DNA of 20,646 nt from CSSed11-175R1 sp041685735 (GTDB lineage: Bacteria > Actinomycetota > Nitriliruptoria > Nitriliruptorales > Nitriliruptoraceae): positions 1-20,646 of the forward strand of contig JAWLFE010000050.1 in assembly GCA_041685735.1 (NCBI GenBank), in the 5' to 3' direction. Shown in pieces: positions 1 to 8,161 of the stretch; within the stretch, counting starts at the first letter, position 1, and the number at the start of each line of letters is the position of its first letter. The notes beneath the pieces were generated by a model. The model saw only the letters and a program-made list of their open reading frames with translations, searched no databases and was not told the origin of the DNA. The position numbers were made by a program, and so were the translations under genes.

Positions 1-1
1 C

Positions 2-1039
2 CGCGCACGCACGAGCCCGAACCCGGCGGTCGGGTGTGTGCTGGTCCGGGGCGACCGGATCGCGGGGGAGGGCGCGACCCAACCGGTCGGGGGTCCCCAT
101 GCGGAGGCCGTGGCGCTCGCGGAGGCCGGCGGCACCGCCGAGGGCGCGACCGCCTACGTCACCCTCGAACCCTGCGCCCACCACGGGCGCACGCCGCCCT
201 GCGCCGATGCGCTGCTCGCCGCTGGGGTTCGGCGCATCATCATCGGCCATCCCGATCCCAACCCGGTCGCCGGCGGCGGCGCGGCGCGGTTGCGCGCGGC
301 GGGCTGCGAGGTCGTCGGTCCGCTGCCACCCGGCGGGCCGTTCCGGGAGACCGTCGCGCAGCAGCTCGAGGGGTTCCTGACCCTCGTGCACCACGACCGC
401 CCGCACGTGACCCTCAAGCTCGCGCAGACCCCGGACGGGCAGCTGCACGCGCCGGCAGGGGCGCGGTGGGTGACGGGGCCGGCGGCGCGTCGTGCGGTGC
501 ACCGGTGGCGGGCCGCGGTCGATGGGGTGCTCGTCGGTTCCGGCACGGCCCTGACCGACGATCCCCAGCTGACCGTCCGGGATGATCGGGACCACCCGGT
601 CCGCCACCAGCCGCGTCCGATCGTGCTGGATGGGCGGCTGCGCCTGCCGGTGGACGCCGCCGTCGTGGGTCGTGGTGCGTTGGTGATCACGACCCGGCAG
701 GCCCCGACGGGTCGCCGGGATGGCCTGCGTCGCGCCGGTGCCATCGTCGAGGTGGTGGCCGGTGCTCCCGCGGGCGGCGTGGACCTCGCCCGTGCGCTGC
801 AACGGGTCGCGCGCGCCGGGATCGCCAGCGTGCTGGCCGAACCGGGCCGCATCCTCGGGCAGGCGTTGCTGGACGCCGACCTCGTCGACCGGCTCGTGCT
901 GCACGTCGGTGGGGGCGGCGCGGGTACCGTCGTGACCCCTGCCGTCCACCCGGCATCCGCGACCGCCTGGCGGCTCGAACGCGTGGGAGGTGCCGGTCCG
1001 GACCTGATCGCACACCTCGTCCGCGACCGCCGACCCTGA
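2..1039 (+). CDS. ribD: Bifunctional riboflavin biosynthesis deaminase/reductase RibD, 5' end cut by window
   Basis: RibD deaminates the pyrimidine made from GTP and then reduces its ribosyl side chain, two successive cytoplasmic steps to riboflavin. The reading frame is open from the first full codon and begins with TSPNPAVGCVLVRGD, the usual RibD opening, so perhaps 20-30 residues lie upstream and the real start is not visible. The zinc deaminase signature is present: HAE (in GGPHAEAVALAE), then PCAHHGRTPPC. The reductase domain follows from about residue 135 of the visible part (HVTLKLAQTPDGQ, WVTGPAARRAVHRWRA, VLVGSGTALTDDPQLTVR) and runs to the stop. ribE starts 12 bases downstream, so the two are surely one operon. 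Any FMN riboswitch would lie outside the window. Identity is secure; only the N-terminus is missing. Confidence 0.96.
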   Translation, partial: RARTSPNPAVGCVLVRGDRIAGEGATQPVGGPHAEAVALAEAGGTAEGATAYVTLEPCAHHGRTPPCADALLAAGVRRIIIGHPDPNPVAGGGAARLRAAGCEVVGPLPPGGPFRETVAQQLEGFLTLVHHDRPHVTLKLAQTPDGQLHAPAGARWVTGPAARRAVHRWRAAVDGVLVGSGTALTDDPQLTVRDDRDHPVRHQPRPIVLDGRLRLPVDAAVVGRGALVITTRQAPTGRRDGLRRAGAIVEVVAGAPAGGVDLARALQRVARAGIASVLAEPGRILGQALLDADLVDRLVLHVGGGGAGTVVTPAVHPASATAWRLERVGGAGPDLIAHLVRDRRP

Positions 1040-1051
1040 GGAGACGCCCCG

Positions 1052-1740
1052 ATGTTCACCGGCATCATCGAAGCCGTCGGCACCGTGCGTGCCATCGAGC
1101 ACCACGGCGACCACGCCCGGATCCACCTCGACGCTCCCACCATCGTCGAGGATGCGGCGATCGGCGACTCGATCGCGGTCGACGGCTGCTGCCTGACCAT
1201 CACGACGCTGCCGGACGAGGGCTTCACCGCCGACCTCATGGCGGAGACGATGCGGGCGACGGCGTTGGGTGACCTGACCGTCGGGGCCACCGTCAACCTC
1301 GAACGGGCGATGCGTGGCGACACCCGCTTCGGCGGCCACCTCGTCCAGGGGCACGTCGACGCGGTCGGACGGGTCGTCGCCCGCGACGAGCAACCCGGCA
1401 CCGTGTTCCTGTCGATCGAGGCGCCGCGCGGGCTGACCCGCTACCTCGTGCCCAAGGGGTCGATCACCGTGTCGGGGGTGAGCCTGACGATCGTCGACAT
1501 CACCGACGCCGGGGTGCTGCGGATCGGTCTGATCCCGCACACCCTGGACGTCACCACGTTGCACGGGATGGCACCCCAGGACCGCGTCAACCTCGAGGTC
1601 GACGTCATCGCCAAGTACGTTGAGCGGCTGCTGCAGGCGGGCATCGCCACGCCGTACGCGTCGACGCCGCCGTCGACCATGGCCCAGGGCCCGGACGGCA
1701 GCGCAGCAACCCGCACGGTCCACGACCTCGAGGAGTCCCG

Positions 1741-1744
<4 letters not shown>
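1052..1744 (+). CDS. ribE: Riboflavin synthase alpha chain
   Basis: Catalyses the dismutation of two 6,7-dimethyl-8-ribityllumazine molecules into riboflavin and the pyrimidine precursor, the last step of the pathway. The protein opens with MFTGIIEAVGTV, the hallmark start of the family, and has two lumazine-binding repeats, the second carrying GGHLVQGHVDAVG and the later segment YLVPKGSITVSGVSLTIVD. The start is ATG, preceded by GAGGAG about 8 bases upstream. At 230 residues it is slightly longer than usual; the last 35 or so residues after YVERLLQ are a Pro/Ser/Thr-rich tail with no family match that I recognise. The stop overlaps the ribBA start in GTGA, pointing to translational coupling. 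Some naming schemes call this gene ribC. Confidence 0.96.
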
Positions 1745-3158
<1,414 letters not shown>

Positions 3159-3162
<4 letters not shown>

Positions 3163-3644
3163 GCAGTCCCAGCACCCCCACCGGCACCACCCAGACCGGG
3201 TCGCTCGACGCCGGAGGTCTGCGGATCGGGATCGTCGCCGGGCGCTTCAACGACGCCGTGGTGGAGCGGTTGGTGTCGGGCGCGGTCGACGCCCTGTCCC
3301 GGCACGGCGCGTCCCCCGAGGACCTGCGGGTGGTCTGGGTCCCGGGAGCCTTCGAGATCCCGCTCGCGCTCAAGGCCCTGGCCAACTCCGGGTCGGTCGA
3401 CGCACTCGTCGCGCTCGGCTGTGTGGTGCGTGGAGCGACCCCCCACTTCGACTACGTCGCCGGCGAGTGCGCGTCGGGCGCTTCGACGGTCGCGCTCGAC
3501 ACGGGCATCCCGGTCGCGTTCGGGGTCCTGACGACCGACACCTGGGAGCAGGCGGTGGAGCGTGCCGGCGGCAAGCTCGGCAACAAGGGCGCAGAGGCGG
3601 CCGCCACCGCCGTCGAGATGGCACGCGTCCTCAAGGACCTGTGA
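3159..3644 (+). CDS. ribH: 6,7-dimethyl-8-ribityllumazine synthase
   Basis: Condenses the two precursors made by RibBA and RibD into ribityllumazine, the substrate of riboflavin synthase; the family forms pentamers or 60-mer capsids. Visible motifs are IGIVAGRFND near the N-terminus, VWVPGAFEIPLALK (substrate loop), ALGCVVRGATPHFDYV with the catalytic histidine at residue 96, and GIPVAFGVLTTD followed by GGKLGNKGAEAA. Length (161) is normal. Start ATG overlaps the ribBA stop as ATGA. The stop TGA overlaps an in-frame GTG of the next gene (GTGA), so the helicase downstream is likely read from the same message. Confidence 0.97.
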
Positions 3645-5878
3645 CCGGACCGGTGACGCCCGACCCGGCACCGGCTCCACAGCCGTCCCCACCCGCGGGC
3701 GCCAAGCGGGCGGCCATGGACGACGAGCAGGAGCATCTCACCCGGATCCACGACCGGGTCGATGACCTGCGTCGCAAGGCCGACGATCGGCTCGCCGCGA
3801 CCATCGCCGACCGTCCCGGGTCCACCTTCCAGGCGGTGTTCGAACGGGACGTCACGGCGCACCACCATGCGGCCCGGTCGGCCCGCTACACCTTCGGTGA
3901 CGTGGAATCGCTGGCGTTCGGCCGGCTGGACCTCACCGATGGCGACCAGCTGCACGTCGGGCGCGTCTCGGTCGTGGACGACGACGGCGATGTGATCCTC
4001 GTGGACTGGCGTGCCCCGGCCGCGGCCGCCTTCTACCAGGCCACTGCGGCCCGGCCGCTCGGCGTGGCACGACGCCGCACCCTGACCACCAAGGGCCGGG
4101 TGCTGCGCGACCTCGACGACGAACTGATCGACCACGACGCCGCCGAGCGGCTCGGGCTGGAGGCCGTCACGGGCCAGGGCGCGCTGCTGGCGGCGCTCGC
4201 CCGGTCGCGGTCCAGCACCATGCGCGACATCGTCGCGACCATCCAGGCCGATCAGGACCGGATCGTGCGCACCCCTGCCGCCGGCACCCTGGTCGTGACC
4301 GGCGGCCCGGGGACCGGCAAGACGGTCGTGGCGCTGCACCGGGTCGCCTACCTGCTCTACCAGGACCGCGACCGGTTCGAGGGGCGTGGGGTGCTGGTGG
4401 TCGGGCCGTCCCGGGCGTTCACCGAGTACACGGCCCGCGTCCTGCCGGCGCTCGGCGAGGACCGCGCGGTCCAACGTCCGCTCGGCTCGCTGGCTCCGCG
4501 TGGGGCCACGGTCGAGGGGTGGGACACCGCGAGCGTCGCGGCCGTCAAGGGCGGCCTCGAGATGGTGGAGGTCTGCCGCGCGCTGCTCCCGCGGGTGCTG
4601 CCACCCCTGCCATCGTCGACGCGCGTCGCGTTCGACGGCACCACGGCACGGGTCACGGCGGCCGAACTCGCGCCGGTCCGGGAGCGGCTGCTGGCCGGGG
4701 TCGCCCCCGACCGGCACGGGGCCAGCTACCACGAGCGTGCCGCCGGGGCCGAGGAGTCCCTCCGCGCCGCACTGTGGCGGGCATGGCGCACCGCCCACCG
4801 TGCCGCCGGGGAGGACCCGCCGCACGAACGGGCCGGGTCGGGGTTCGACGCGACGCTGGACGATGCGGCCGAGGTCACGATGCTGCGACGCTGCTTCTGG
4901 CCCGACCTGCGGGCCGAGGACGTGCTGCGTGAGCTCGCCACCGGTCGGGTGCACCTAGCGGAGGTCGCCGACGGGATCCTGTCGCCCGAGGCCATCGACG
5001 TGGTCGCGGCAGCCTGGGAGCGGGCCGATGACTGGACCATCGACGACGTGGCGCTGCTCGACGAACTCGCGGCGCTGCTCGGCACCCGCCCCGACCCGAA
5101 GGCGGCACGCCGGACCGACGACCCCGGGCTCCGGGTCACCGGTGACCCCGGCGATGACGGACCGATGCGCGTCGACATCGAGGCAGACGGCTACCGGGAC
5201 TTCGCGCACGTCGTCGTCGACGAGGCGCAGGACCTCACGCCGATGCAGTGGCGGGCGGTCGCGCGGCGCGGACCCTACGCCTCCTGGACCGTGGTGGGCG
5301 ACCTGGCGCAGCGCAGTCGGGTCAGCGAACCGTCGACCTGGGAGGCCATCGCCGGCCTGATCGGGCGGCGGCGGGTCGCCATCGAACGGCTCACGATCAA
5401 CTACCGCACCCCCGCGGAGATCGTCGACGTCGCCCGGGATGTCCTGGCCGCCGCCGGGCACGACCCCGACGACACGCCCACGAGCGTGCGCAGCGGCGGG
5501 GACACGCCCGAGGTCCTGACCACCGACGACACGACCGCGACCGTCATCGCCCTCGTCCGCGACACCCTGGCCGCGGAGGACGGCACCCTGGCCGTGATCG
5601 CGCCCACCTCGGAGCTGCCGGGACTGACCGAGGCGTTCGCCGGTGATGAGGAGGCGTTCGATCCGGACCGCATCCGCATCCTGCACCCGCGGACCGCGAA
5701 GGGACTCGAGTTCGACGACGTGGTCATCGTGGCGCCGGACCGGATCGTCGCGGAGGACGAGGTCGGCACGCACCAGCTGTACGTGGCCGTGACACGCGCC
5801 ACCCGCCGGGTCCGGTTCGTCGCGTCGCCCGAGGCGGACTTCCCCGGCCGGTCACGGTGCCAGGTCCGGCCAGGCTGA
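3641..5878 (+). CDS. HelD-like superfamily 1 helicase (RNA polymerase recycling factor family)
   Basis: This protein belongs to the HelD branch of UvrD-like ATPases, which remove stalled RNA polymerase from DNA. Seen from start to end: a charged helical N-terminus (EQEHLTRIHDRVDDLRRK), the HelD hallmarks VDWRAPAAAAFYQAT and IVATIQADQDRIVR, Walker A GGPGTGKT at residues 221-228, a divergent insertion of some 300 residues, Walker B DEAQD near 527-531, TVVGDLAQ, LTINYRTPAEI, TAKGLEFDDVV and YVAVTRATRR. All ATPase motifs look intact. About 745 residues is normal for the family. I chose GTG at 3641 because it overlaps the ribH stop like the junctions upstream; ATG at 3716, just before EQEHL, is a credible alternative giving 720 residues and better matching the usual N-terminus. 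Some actinobacterial members confer rifampicin tolerance; nothing here shows that. Confidence 0.88.
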   Translation: MTGPVTPDPAPAPQPSPPAGAKRAAMDDEQEHLTRIHDRVDDLRRKADDRLAATIADRPGSTFQAVFERDVTAHHHAARSARYTFGDVESLAFGRLDLTDGDQLHVGRVSVVDDDGDVILVDWRAPAAAAFYQATAARPLGVARRRTLTTKGRVLRDLDDELIDHDAAERLGLEAVTGQGALLAALARSRSSTMRDIVATIQADQDRIVRTPAAGTLVVTGGPGTGKTVVALHRVAYLLYQDRDRFEGRGVLVVGPSRAFTEYTARVLPALGEDRAVQRPLGSLAPRGATVEGWDTASVAAVKGGLEMVEVCRALLPRVLPPLPSSTRVAFDGTTARVTAAELAPVRERLLAGVAPDRHGASYHERAAGAEESLRAALWRAWRTAHRAAGEDPPHERAGSGFDATLDDAAEVTMLRRCFWPDLRAEDVLRELATGRVHLAEVADGILSPEAIDVVAAAWERADDWTIDDVALLDELAALLGTRPDPKAARRTDDPGLRVTGDPGDDGPMRVDIEADGYRDFAHVVVDEAQDLTPMQWRAVARRGPYASWTVVGDLAQRSRVSEPSTWEAIAGLIGRRRVAIERLTINYRTPAEIVDVARDVLAAAGHDPDDTPTSVRSGGDTPEVLTTDDTTATVIALVRDTLAAEDGTLAVIAPTSELPGLTEAFAGDEEAFDPDRIRILHPRTAKGLEFDDVVIVAPDRIVAEDEVGTHQLYVAVTRATRRVRFVASPEADFPGRSRCQVRPG

Positions 5879-5903
5879 CTCGACGTTGGCGCCCCCCGGC
5901 GCT

Positions 5904-5927
5904 GGTCGTGGTCGTGGTCGTGGTCCT
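5904..5927. repeat. Short hexamer repeat GGTCGT x3 plus one variant
   Basis: Three tandem GGTCGT units followed by GGTCCT sit in the 103-base gap between the convergent helD and hisG genes. It is a simple GC-rich repeat with no evident function. Confidence 0.6.
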
Positions 5928-5933
5928 TGGTGT

Positions 5934-5969
5934 CGGTCCGGTCGTGGCAGCGCGGCGGGCGACGGACCG
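5934..5969. terminator. Possible bidirectional terminator hairpin between helD and hisG
   Basis: CGGTCCG (5934-5940) and CGGACCG (5963-5969) are exact reverse complements, and inside them TCG (5942-5944) can pair with CGA (5960-5962). It lies between two convergent genes, where a shared terminator is expected. There is no T-tract on either side, so an intrinsic terminator is only a suggestion. Confidence 0.3.
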
Positions 5970-5981
5970 GTCGGTGGATCG

Positions 5982-6827
5982 CTACAGGCGGCAGGCCAGG
6001 ATGTCGGTGACGAGGATGCCCTTCGCCCCGAGGGTCCACAGCTCGTCCATGATCCGGTGGGTGTCCTTGCGGGTGACCATCGCGCGGACCGCGACCCACT
6101 CGGTGTCCTGCAGCGGACTGATCGTCGGTGATTCGATGCCGGGGGTCAGTGCCGCGGCCTCGTCCAGGAGCTCGGTGCGGATGTCGTAGTCGATCATGAC
6201 GTACTGCCGGGCGATGATCACCCCGTTGATGCGGCGCAGGAGGTGATCGACCTCGTCGGATGGCGCGGCACCGGGCCGGCGGATCAGGACCGCCTCCGAC
6301 TGCAGGATGGGCTCGCCGACGATCTCCAGGCCGGCCTGGCGCAGCGTGGTGCCGGTCGACACGACGTCCGCGATGATGTCCGCGACGCCCAGGCGCACGG
6401 CGGTCTCCACCGCGCCGTCGAGGTGGACCACCGACGCCTCGATGTCGTGCCGCTGCAGGTCCTTGGCCACGATCCCGCTGTAGGAGGTCGCGATCCGCTT
6501 CCCGGCGAAATCGGCGATCGAGTGGGCGGTGCCGGGGACGGCGGCGTACCGGAAGGTCGAGTGGCCGAAGTCGAGCGCCAGGATCTCGTCGGCCTCCGCA
6601 TCTGCGTCGAGGAGCAGGTCACGGCCGGTGATCCCGAGCTCCAACTGGCCGGCACCGACGTAGGTGGCGATGTCGCGTGGACGCAGGAAGAAGAACTCGG
6701 TGCCGCTGTCGGGATCGATCAGCACCAGCTCGCGGTGGTCGCGACGTTGCCGGTAGCCGGCTTCACGCAGCATCGCGGTCGCGGGATCGGAGAGCGAGCC
6801 CTTGTTGGGCACGGCGACGCGCAGCAT
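5982..6827 (-). CDS. hisG: ATP phosphoribosyltransferase, long form with regulatory domain
   Basis: Transfers phosphoribosyl from PRPP to ATP, the committed and histidine-inhibited first step of histidine synthesis. The protein starts MLRVAVPNKGSLSDPA, has YVGAGQLELGITGRDLL, the PRPP-binding stretch ADIIADVVSTGTTLRQAGL, and then a C-terminal domain of some 75 residues (from about 205, after the conserved EVDHLLRRINGVI region) that corresponds to the allosteric HisG_C domain. Its 281 residues fit the long, HisZ-independent form. The ATG is preceded on the minus strand by AAGGA about 8 bases upstream. It lies 67 bases downstream of hisE and is presumably cotranscribed with it. Convergent with helD. 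Confidence 0.96.
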   Translation of the reverse strand: MLRVAVPNKGSLSDPATAMLREAGYRQRRDHRELVLIDPDSGTEFFFLRPRDIATYVGAGQLELGITGRDLLLDADAEADEILALDFGHSTFRYAAVPGTAHSIADFAGKRIATSYSGIVAKDLQRHDIEASVVHLDGAVETAVRLGVADIIADVVSTGTTLRQAGLEIVGEPILQSEAVLIRRPGAAPSDEVDHLLRRINGVIIARQYVMIDYDIRTELLDEAAALTPGIESPTISPLQDTEWVAVRAMVTRKDTHRIMDELWTLGAKGILVTDILACRL

Positions 6828-6894
6828 CGGTGAGGTCCTTGGTCGTCCGGGGAGCCGGGTCGGGTGGTGCGCCTCGGCGGAGGGTCCGGGGGCG

Positions 6895-7158
6895 TTAGAG
6901 GTGAGCGTAGACGTCTTCGAGCGTCAGGCCGGTCGCCAGCATCATCACCTGGACGTGGTAGAGCAGTTGGGAGAGCTCCTCGGCGGCGCGCTCGGGGGAT
7001 TCGTGTTCGGCGGCCATCCACGACTCCGCCGCCTCCTCGACGAGCTTCTTGCCGATGGCATGGACACCGGCGTCGAGGGCCGCGACCGTGCCGGAGCCAG
7101 CGGGGCGGGTCTCGGCCTTGGCCTGGAGTTCGTTGAACAGCCCGTCGAAGGTCTTCAC
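6895..7158 (-). CDS. hisE: Phosphoribosyl-ATP diphosphatase
   Basis: Hydrolyses phosphoribosyl-ATP to phosphoribosyl-AMP, the step after HisG. The 87-residue protein carries the family helix pair KKLVEEAAESWMAAEHES and RAAEELSQLLYHVQVMML, whose acidic residues bind Mg, and ends TLEDVYAHL in the usual actinobacterial manner. It is the stand-alone form with no HisI fusion. The start is GTG; an ATG eight bases upstream is out of frame and closes at once. No strong Shine-Dalgarno is visible. A probable -10 element lies at 7200-7205 on the minus strand. Head of a two-gene hisE-hisG unit, divergent from the DUF1844 gene. Confidence 0.95.
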   Translation of the reverse strand: MKTFDGLFNELQAKAETRPAGSGTVAALDAGVHAIGKKLVEEAAESWMAAEHESPERAAEELSQLLYHVQVMMLATGLTLEDVYAHL

Positions 7159-7199
7159 GTGGACATCCGGTGGTCGTCGGGGGCGGGAAGGTCAGCGGC

Positions 7200-7205
7200 A
7201 GCGTA
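7200..7205 (-). promoter_or_regulatory. Putative -10 element of hisE-hisG
   Basis: Reads TACGCT on the minus strand, matching the actinobacterial TANNNT form, about 42 bases before the hisE start codon. No convincing -35 hexamer is visible in the GC-rich DNA upstream. The same hexamer precedes pheS. Confidence 0.35.
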
Positions 7206-7237
7206 GGCGAGCCGGGGAGGCCGGCCCGCCCGACCGG

Positions 7238-7243
7238 TAGGCT
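7238..7243 (+). promoter_or_regulatory. Putative -10 element of the DUF1844 gene
   Basis: TAGGCT in the context GGTAGGCTGC, 39 bases upstream of the GTG start, which would give a leader of about 33 bases including the GAGGAG ribosome binding site at 7271-7276. The same 10-base context recurs upstream of infC. No clear -35 box. Confidence 0.4.
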
Positions 7244-7282
7244 GCCGGGCAACCTTGACCCCACACCTCTGAGGAGCACCGC

Positions 7283-7771
7283 GTGAGCGATGTGCCCACC
7301 GATCCCACCGCGATGTCCGGCCAGCAGGGCGGCGACGAGCCGACCGAAGAGGAGGTCCGCGCCTACATCAGCCAGCTGCGTGGCGCTCCCGTGGACCAGG
7401 TCATCGCGGAGGTCTCCTCCGCGCTGATCAACGCCGCCCAGGTCAAGCTCGGCCGCAAGGACGGCCGCCTGCTGCTCGATGTGGTCGGCGCGGTGACCGA
7501 ACAGCTGCGCGGCCAGGTCGACGACGAGCTGCCCCGGCAGCTCGATGACGTGCTCGCGAAGCTGCGTATGGCCCAGGTCGAAGCGGAGAAGGAGGTCGCG
7601 CAGCAGGGCGAGGCCGAGCCCAACGATCTGGGCTCGACCCCGACCGCTCCCGGTGAAGCGCCCGCCGGCCAGGCACCTCCGGCGCAGGCGCCAGGTCAGG
7701 CACCGGGGACCCCGTCCGCAGATCCCTCGGGCGGTGGGGCGGCCTCCCGCCTGTGGACCCCGGGGAGCTGA
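7283..7771 (+). CDS. DUF1844 family protein, function unknown
   Basis: A 162-residue protein with no known biochemical role. The central part (about residues 35-112) is predicted helical and fits the actinobacterial DUF1844 pattern: VSSALINAAQVKLGRK, LLLDVVGAVTEQLRG and LDDVLAKLRMAQVEAEKE. The first 20 or so residues are acidic and polar. The last 50 are Pro/Ala/Gly-rich and end abruptly in SRLWTPGS, a short hydrophobic tip that could be a docking motif (inference). No signal peptide or membrane segment. The GTG start has GAGGAG 6 bases upstream. From memory, DUF1844 genes adjoin infC in other actinobacteria, so a link to translation or ribosome assembly is likely but unproven. The DUF1844 call rests on pattern only. 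Confidence 0.7.
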   Translation: MSDVPTDPTAMSGQQGGDEPTEEEVRAYISQLRGAPVDQVIAEVSSALINAAQVKLGRKDGRLLLDVVGAVTEQLRGQVDDELPRQLDDVLAKLRMAQVEAEKEVAQQGEAEPNDLGSTPTAPGEAPAGQAPPAQAPGQAPGTPSADPSGGGAASRLWTPGS

Positions 7772-7782
7772 AGCTCGCGGGG
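7758..7782 (+). terminator. Possible terminator hairpin overlapping the DUF1844 stop codon
   Basis: CCCCG (7758-7762) pairs with CGGGG (7778-7782), enclosing GAGC-TGAA-GCTC (7765-7776), a four-base stem with a TGAA loop that contains the TGA stop. An 11-base direct repeat (CGGGGAGCTGA at 7761 and 7778) is superimposed. No T-tract follows, so termination is uncertain. Confidence 0.3.
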
Positions 7783-7855
7783 AGCTGATCCGGGGACGCT
7801 GCGGATGGCGCTGCAGGTCCGACCGGGTGCGTGGACGCCCGGCTGAGGCGCGTGG

Positions 7856-7861
7856 TAGGCT
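7856..7861 (+). promoter_or_regulatory. Putative -10 element of the infC operon
   Basis: TAGGCT in the context GGTAGGCTGC, the same as upstream of the DUF1844 gene. GTGGAC at 7831-7836, 19 bases upstream, is a weak -35 candidate. Transcription would begin near 7868. Confidence 0.4.
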
Positions 7862-7995
7862 GCGCGGACAATCGAACCGAAGAGGCGTCTGACCGGCGCC
7901 CACCCGGCAGGTCCGCCTCCCCGGGTCAGCATCACCGCCCCTTGTCAGCGCGCCACCATCGTGGCTGGCTGTCGTACGCGTGAGCTGCCCCGTCC

Positions 7996-8020
7996 CGGCG
8001 ACCGCCCCGTGTGGTCGCCG
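7996..8020 (+). promoter_or_regulatory. Attenuator-like hairpin in the infC leader
   Basis: CGGCGACC (7996-8003) and GGTCGCCG (8013-8020) form a perfect 8-bp stem with a 9-base loop, followed by TTCCTAT, one of the few T-rich stretches nearby. This resembles a weak intrinsic terminator placed about 140 bases ahead of infC. Confidence 0.4.
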
Positions 8021-8030
8021 TTCCTATGTG

Positions 8031-8070
8031 CGCTCGGCCGGTCAGCGCCTGCTGGCAGTCGGCCGGAGCG
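8031..8070 (+). promoter_or_regulatory. Long imperfect hairpin in the infC leader
   Basis: CGCT, CGGCCG and GTCAGC (8031-8046) pair in turn with GCTGGC (8051-8056), CGGCCG (8060-8065) and AGCG (8067-8070). The result is a 16-bp stem with one G-U pair, a GCCT loop and small bulges (AGT, G). Both arms contain CGGCCG, which is self-complementary and recurs downstream, so alternative foldings are possible. Confidence 0.45.
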
Positions 8071-8080
8071 ACCGTCTCCC

Positions 8081-8104
8081 CGGCCGGACATCCGGCCGGA
8101 CATC
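8081..8104 (+). repeat. Tandem duplication of CGGCCGGACATC
   Basis: Two exact 12-base units lie back to back, each containing the palindrome CGGCCG. They sit between the long leader hairpin and the infC ribosome binding site and could pair with each other or with the hairpin arms upstream. Confidence 0.85.
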
Positions 8105-8147
8105 CGTTCTGAGATCCGACCCCTGCACGAGTCCTGCACGACCCTTC

Positions 8148-8154
8148 GAGGAGG
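8148..8154 (+). promoter_or_regulatory. Strong Shine-Dalgarno that fixes the infC start at ATC
   Basis: GAGGAGG ends 7 bases before the ATC at 8162. No ATG, GTG or TTG in the infC frame lies at a usable distance. The 10-base string CGAGGAGGCA around it is repeated exactly upstream of rplT. Confidence 0.75.
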
Positions 8155-8161
8155 CACCAGC

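Larger units (their letters stand above)
7772..8161 (+). promoter_or_regulatory. 390-base gene-free region: infC promoter and long structured leader
   Basis: No convincing gene lies here. It contains a possible promoter (7856-7861), an 8-bp attenuator-like hairpin (7996-8020), a long imperfect hairpin (8031-8070), a 12-base tandem repeat (8081-8104), a 9-base direct repeat CCTGCACGA (8122-8130 and 8133-8141) and the infC ribosome binding site. GCCTCC (7915-7920) is an exact complement of GGAGGC (8150-8155) and could mask that site. If the promoter is right, the untranslated leader is about 295 bases, long enough to hold a control element. Feedback control of infC-rpmI-rplT through a leader is established in other bacteria; for this sequence it is inference. 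Confidence 0.5.

Noticed and set aside
3716..5878. Assignment of the helicase as UvrD/PcrA DNA-repair helicase
   Set aside because: The VDWRAPAAAAFYQAT and IVATIQADQDRIVR segments before Walker A and the non-canonical middle region are those of the HelD branch.
6828..6894. Possible small gene between hisE and hisG
   Set aside because: Only 67 bases; a ribosome site for hisG is present but no coding-like frame.
7805..7846. 13-codon ORF (MALQVRPGAWTPG) as an infC leader peptide
   Set aside because: It lies upstream of the likely infC promoter, has no clear ribosome site, and shows no run of regulatory codons.
7961..8161. 67-codon upstream extension of infC from a GTG at 7961
   Set aside because: The extension is Arg/Pro-rich, includes the tandem DNA repeat, has no family similarity, and bypasses the strong ribosome site that points to ATC at 8162.
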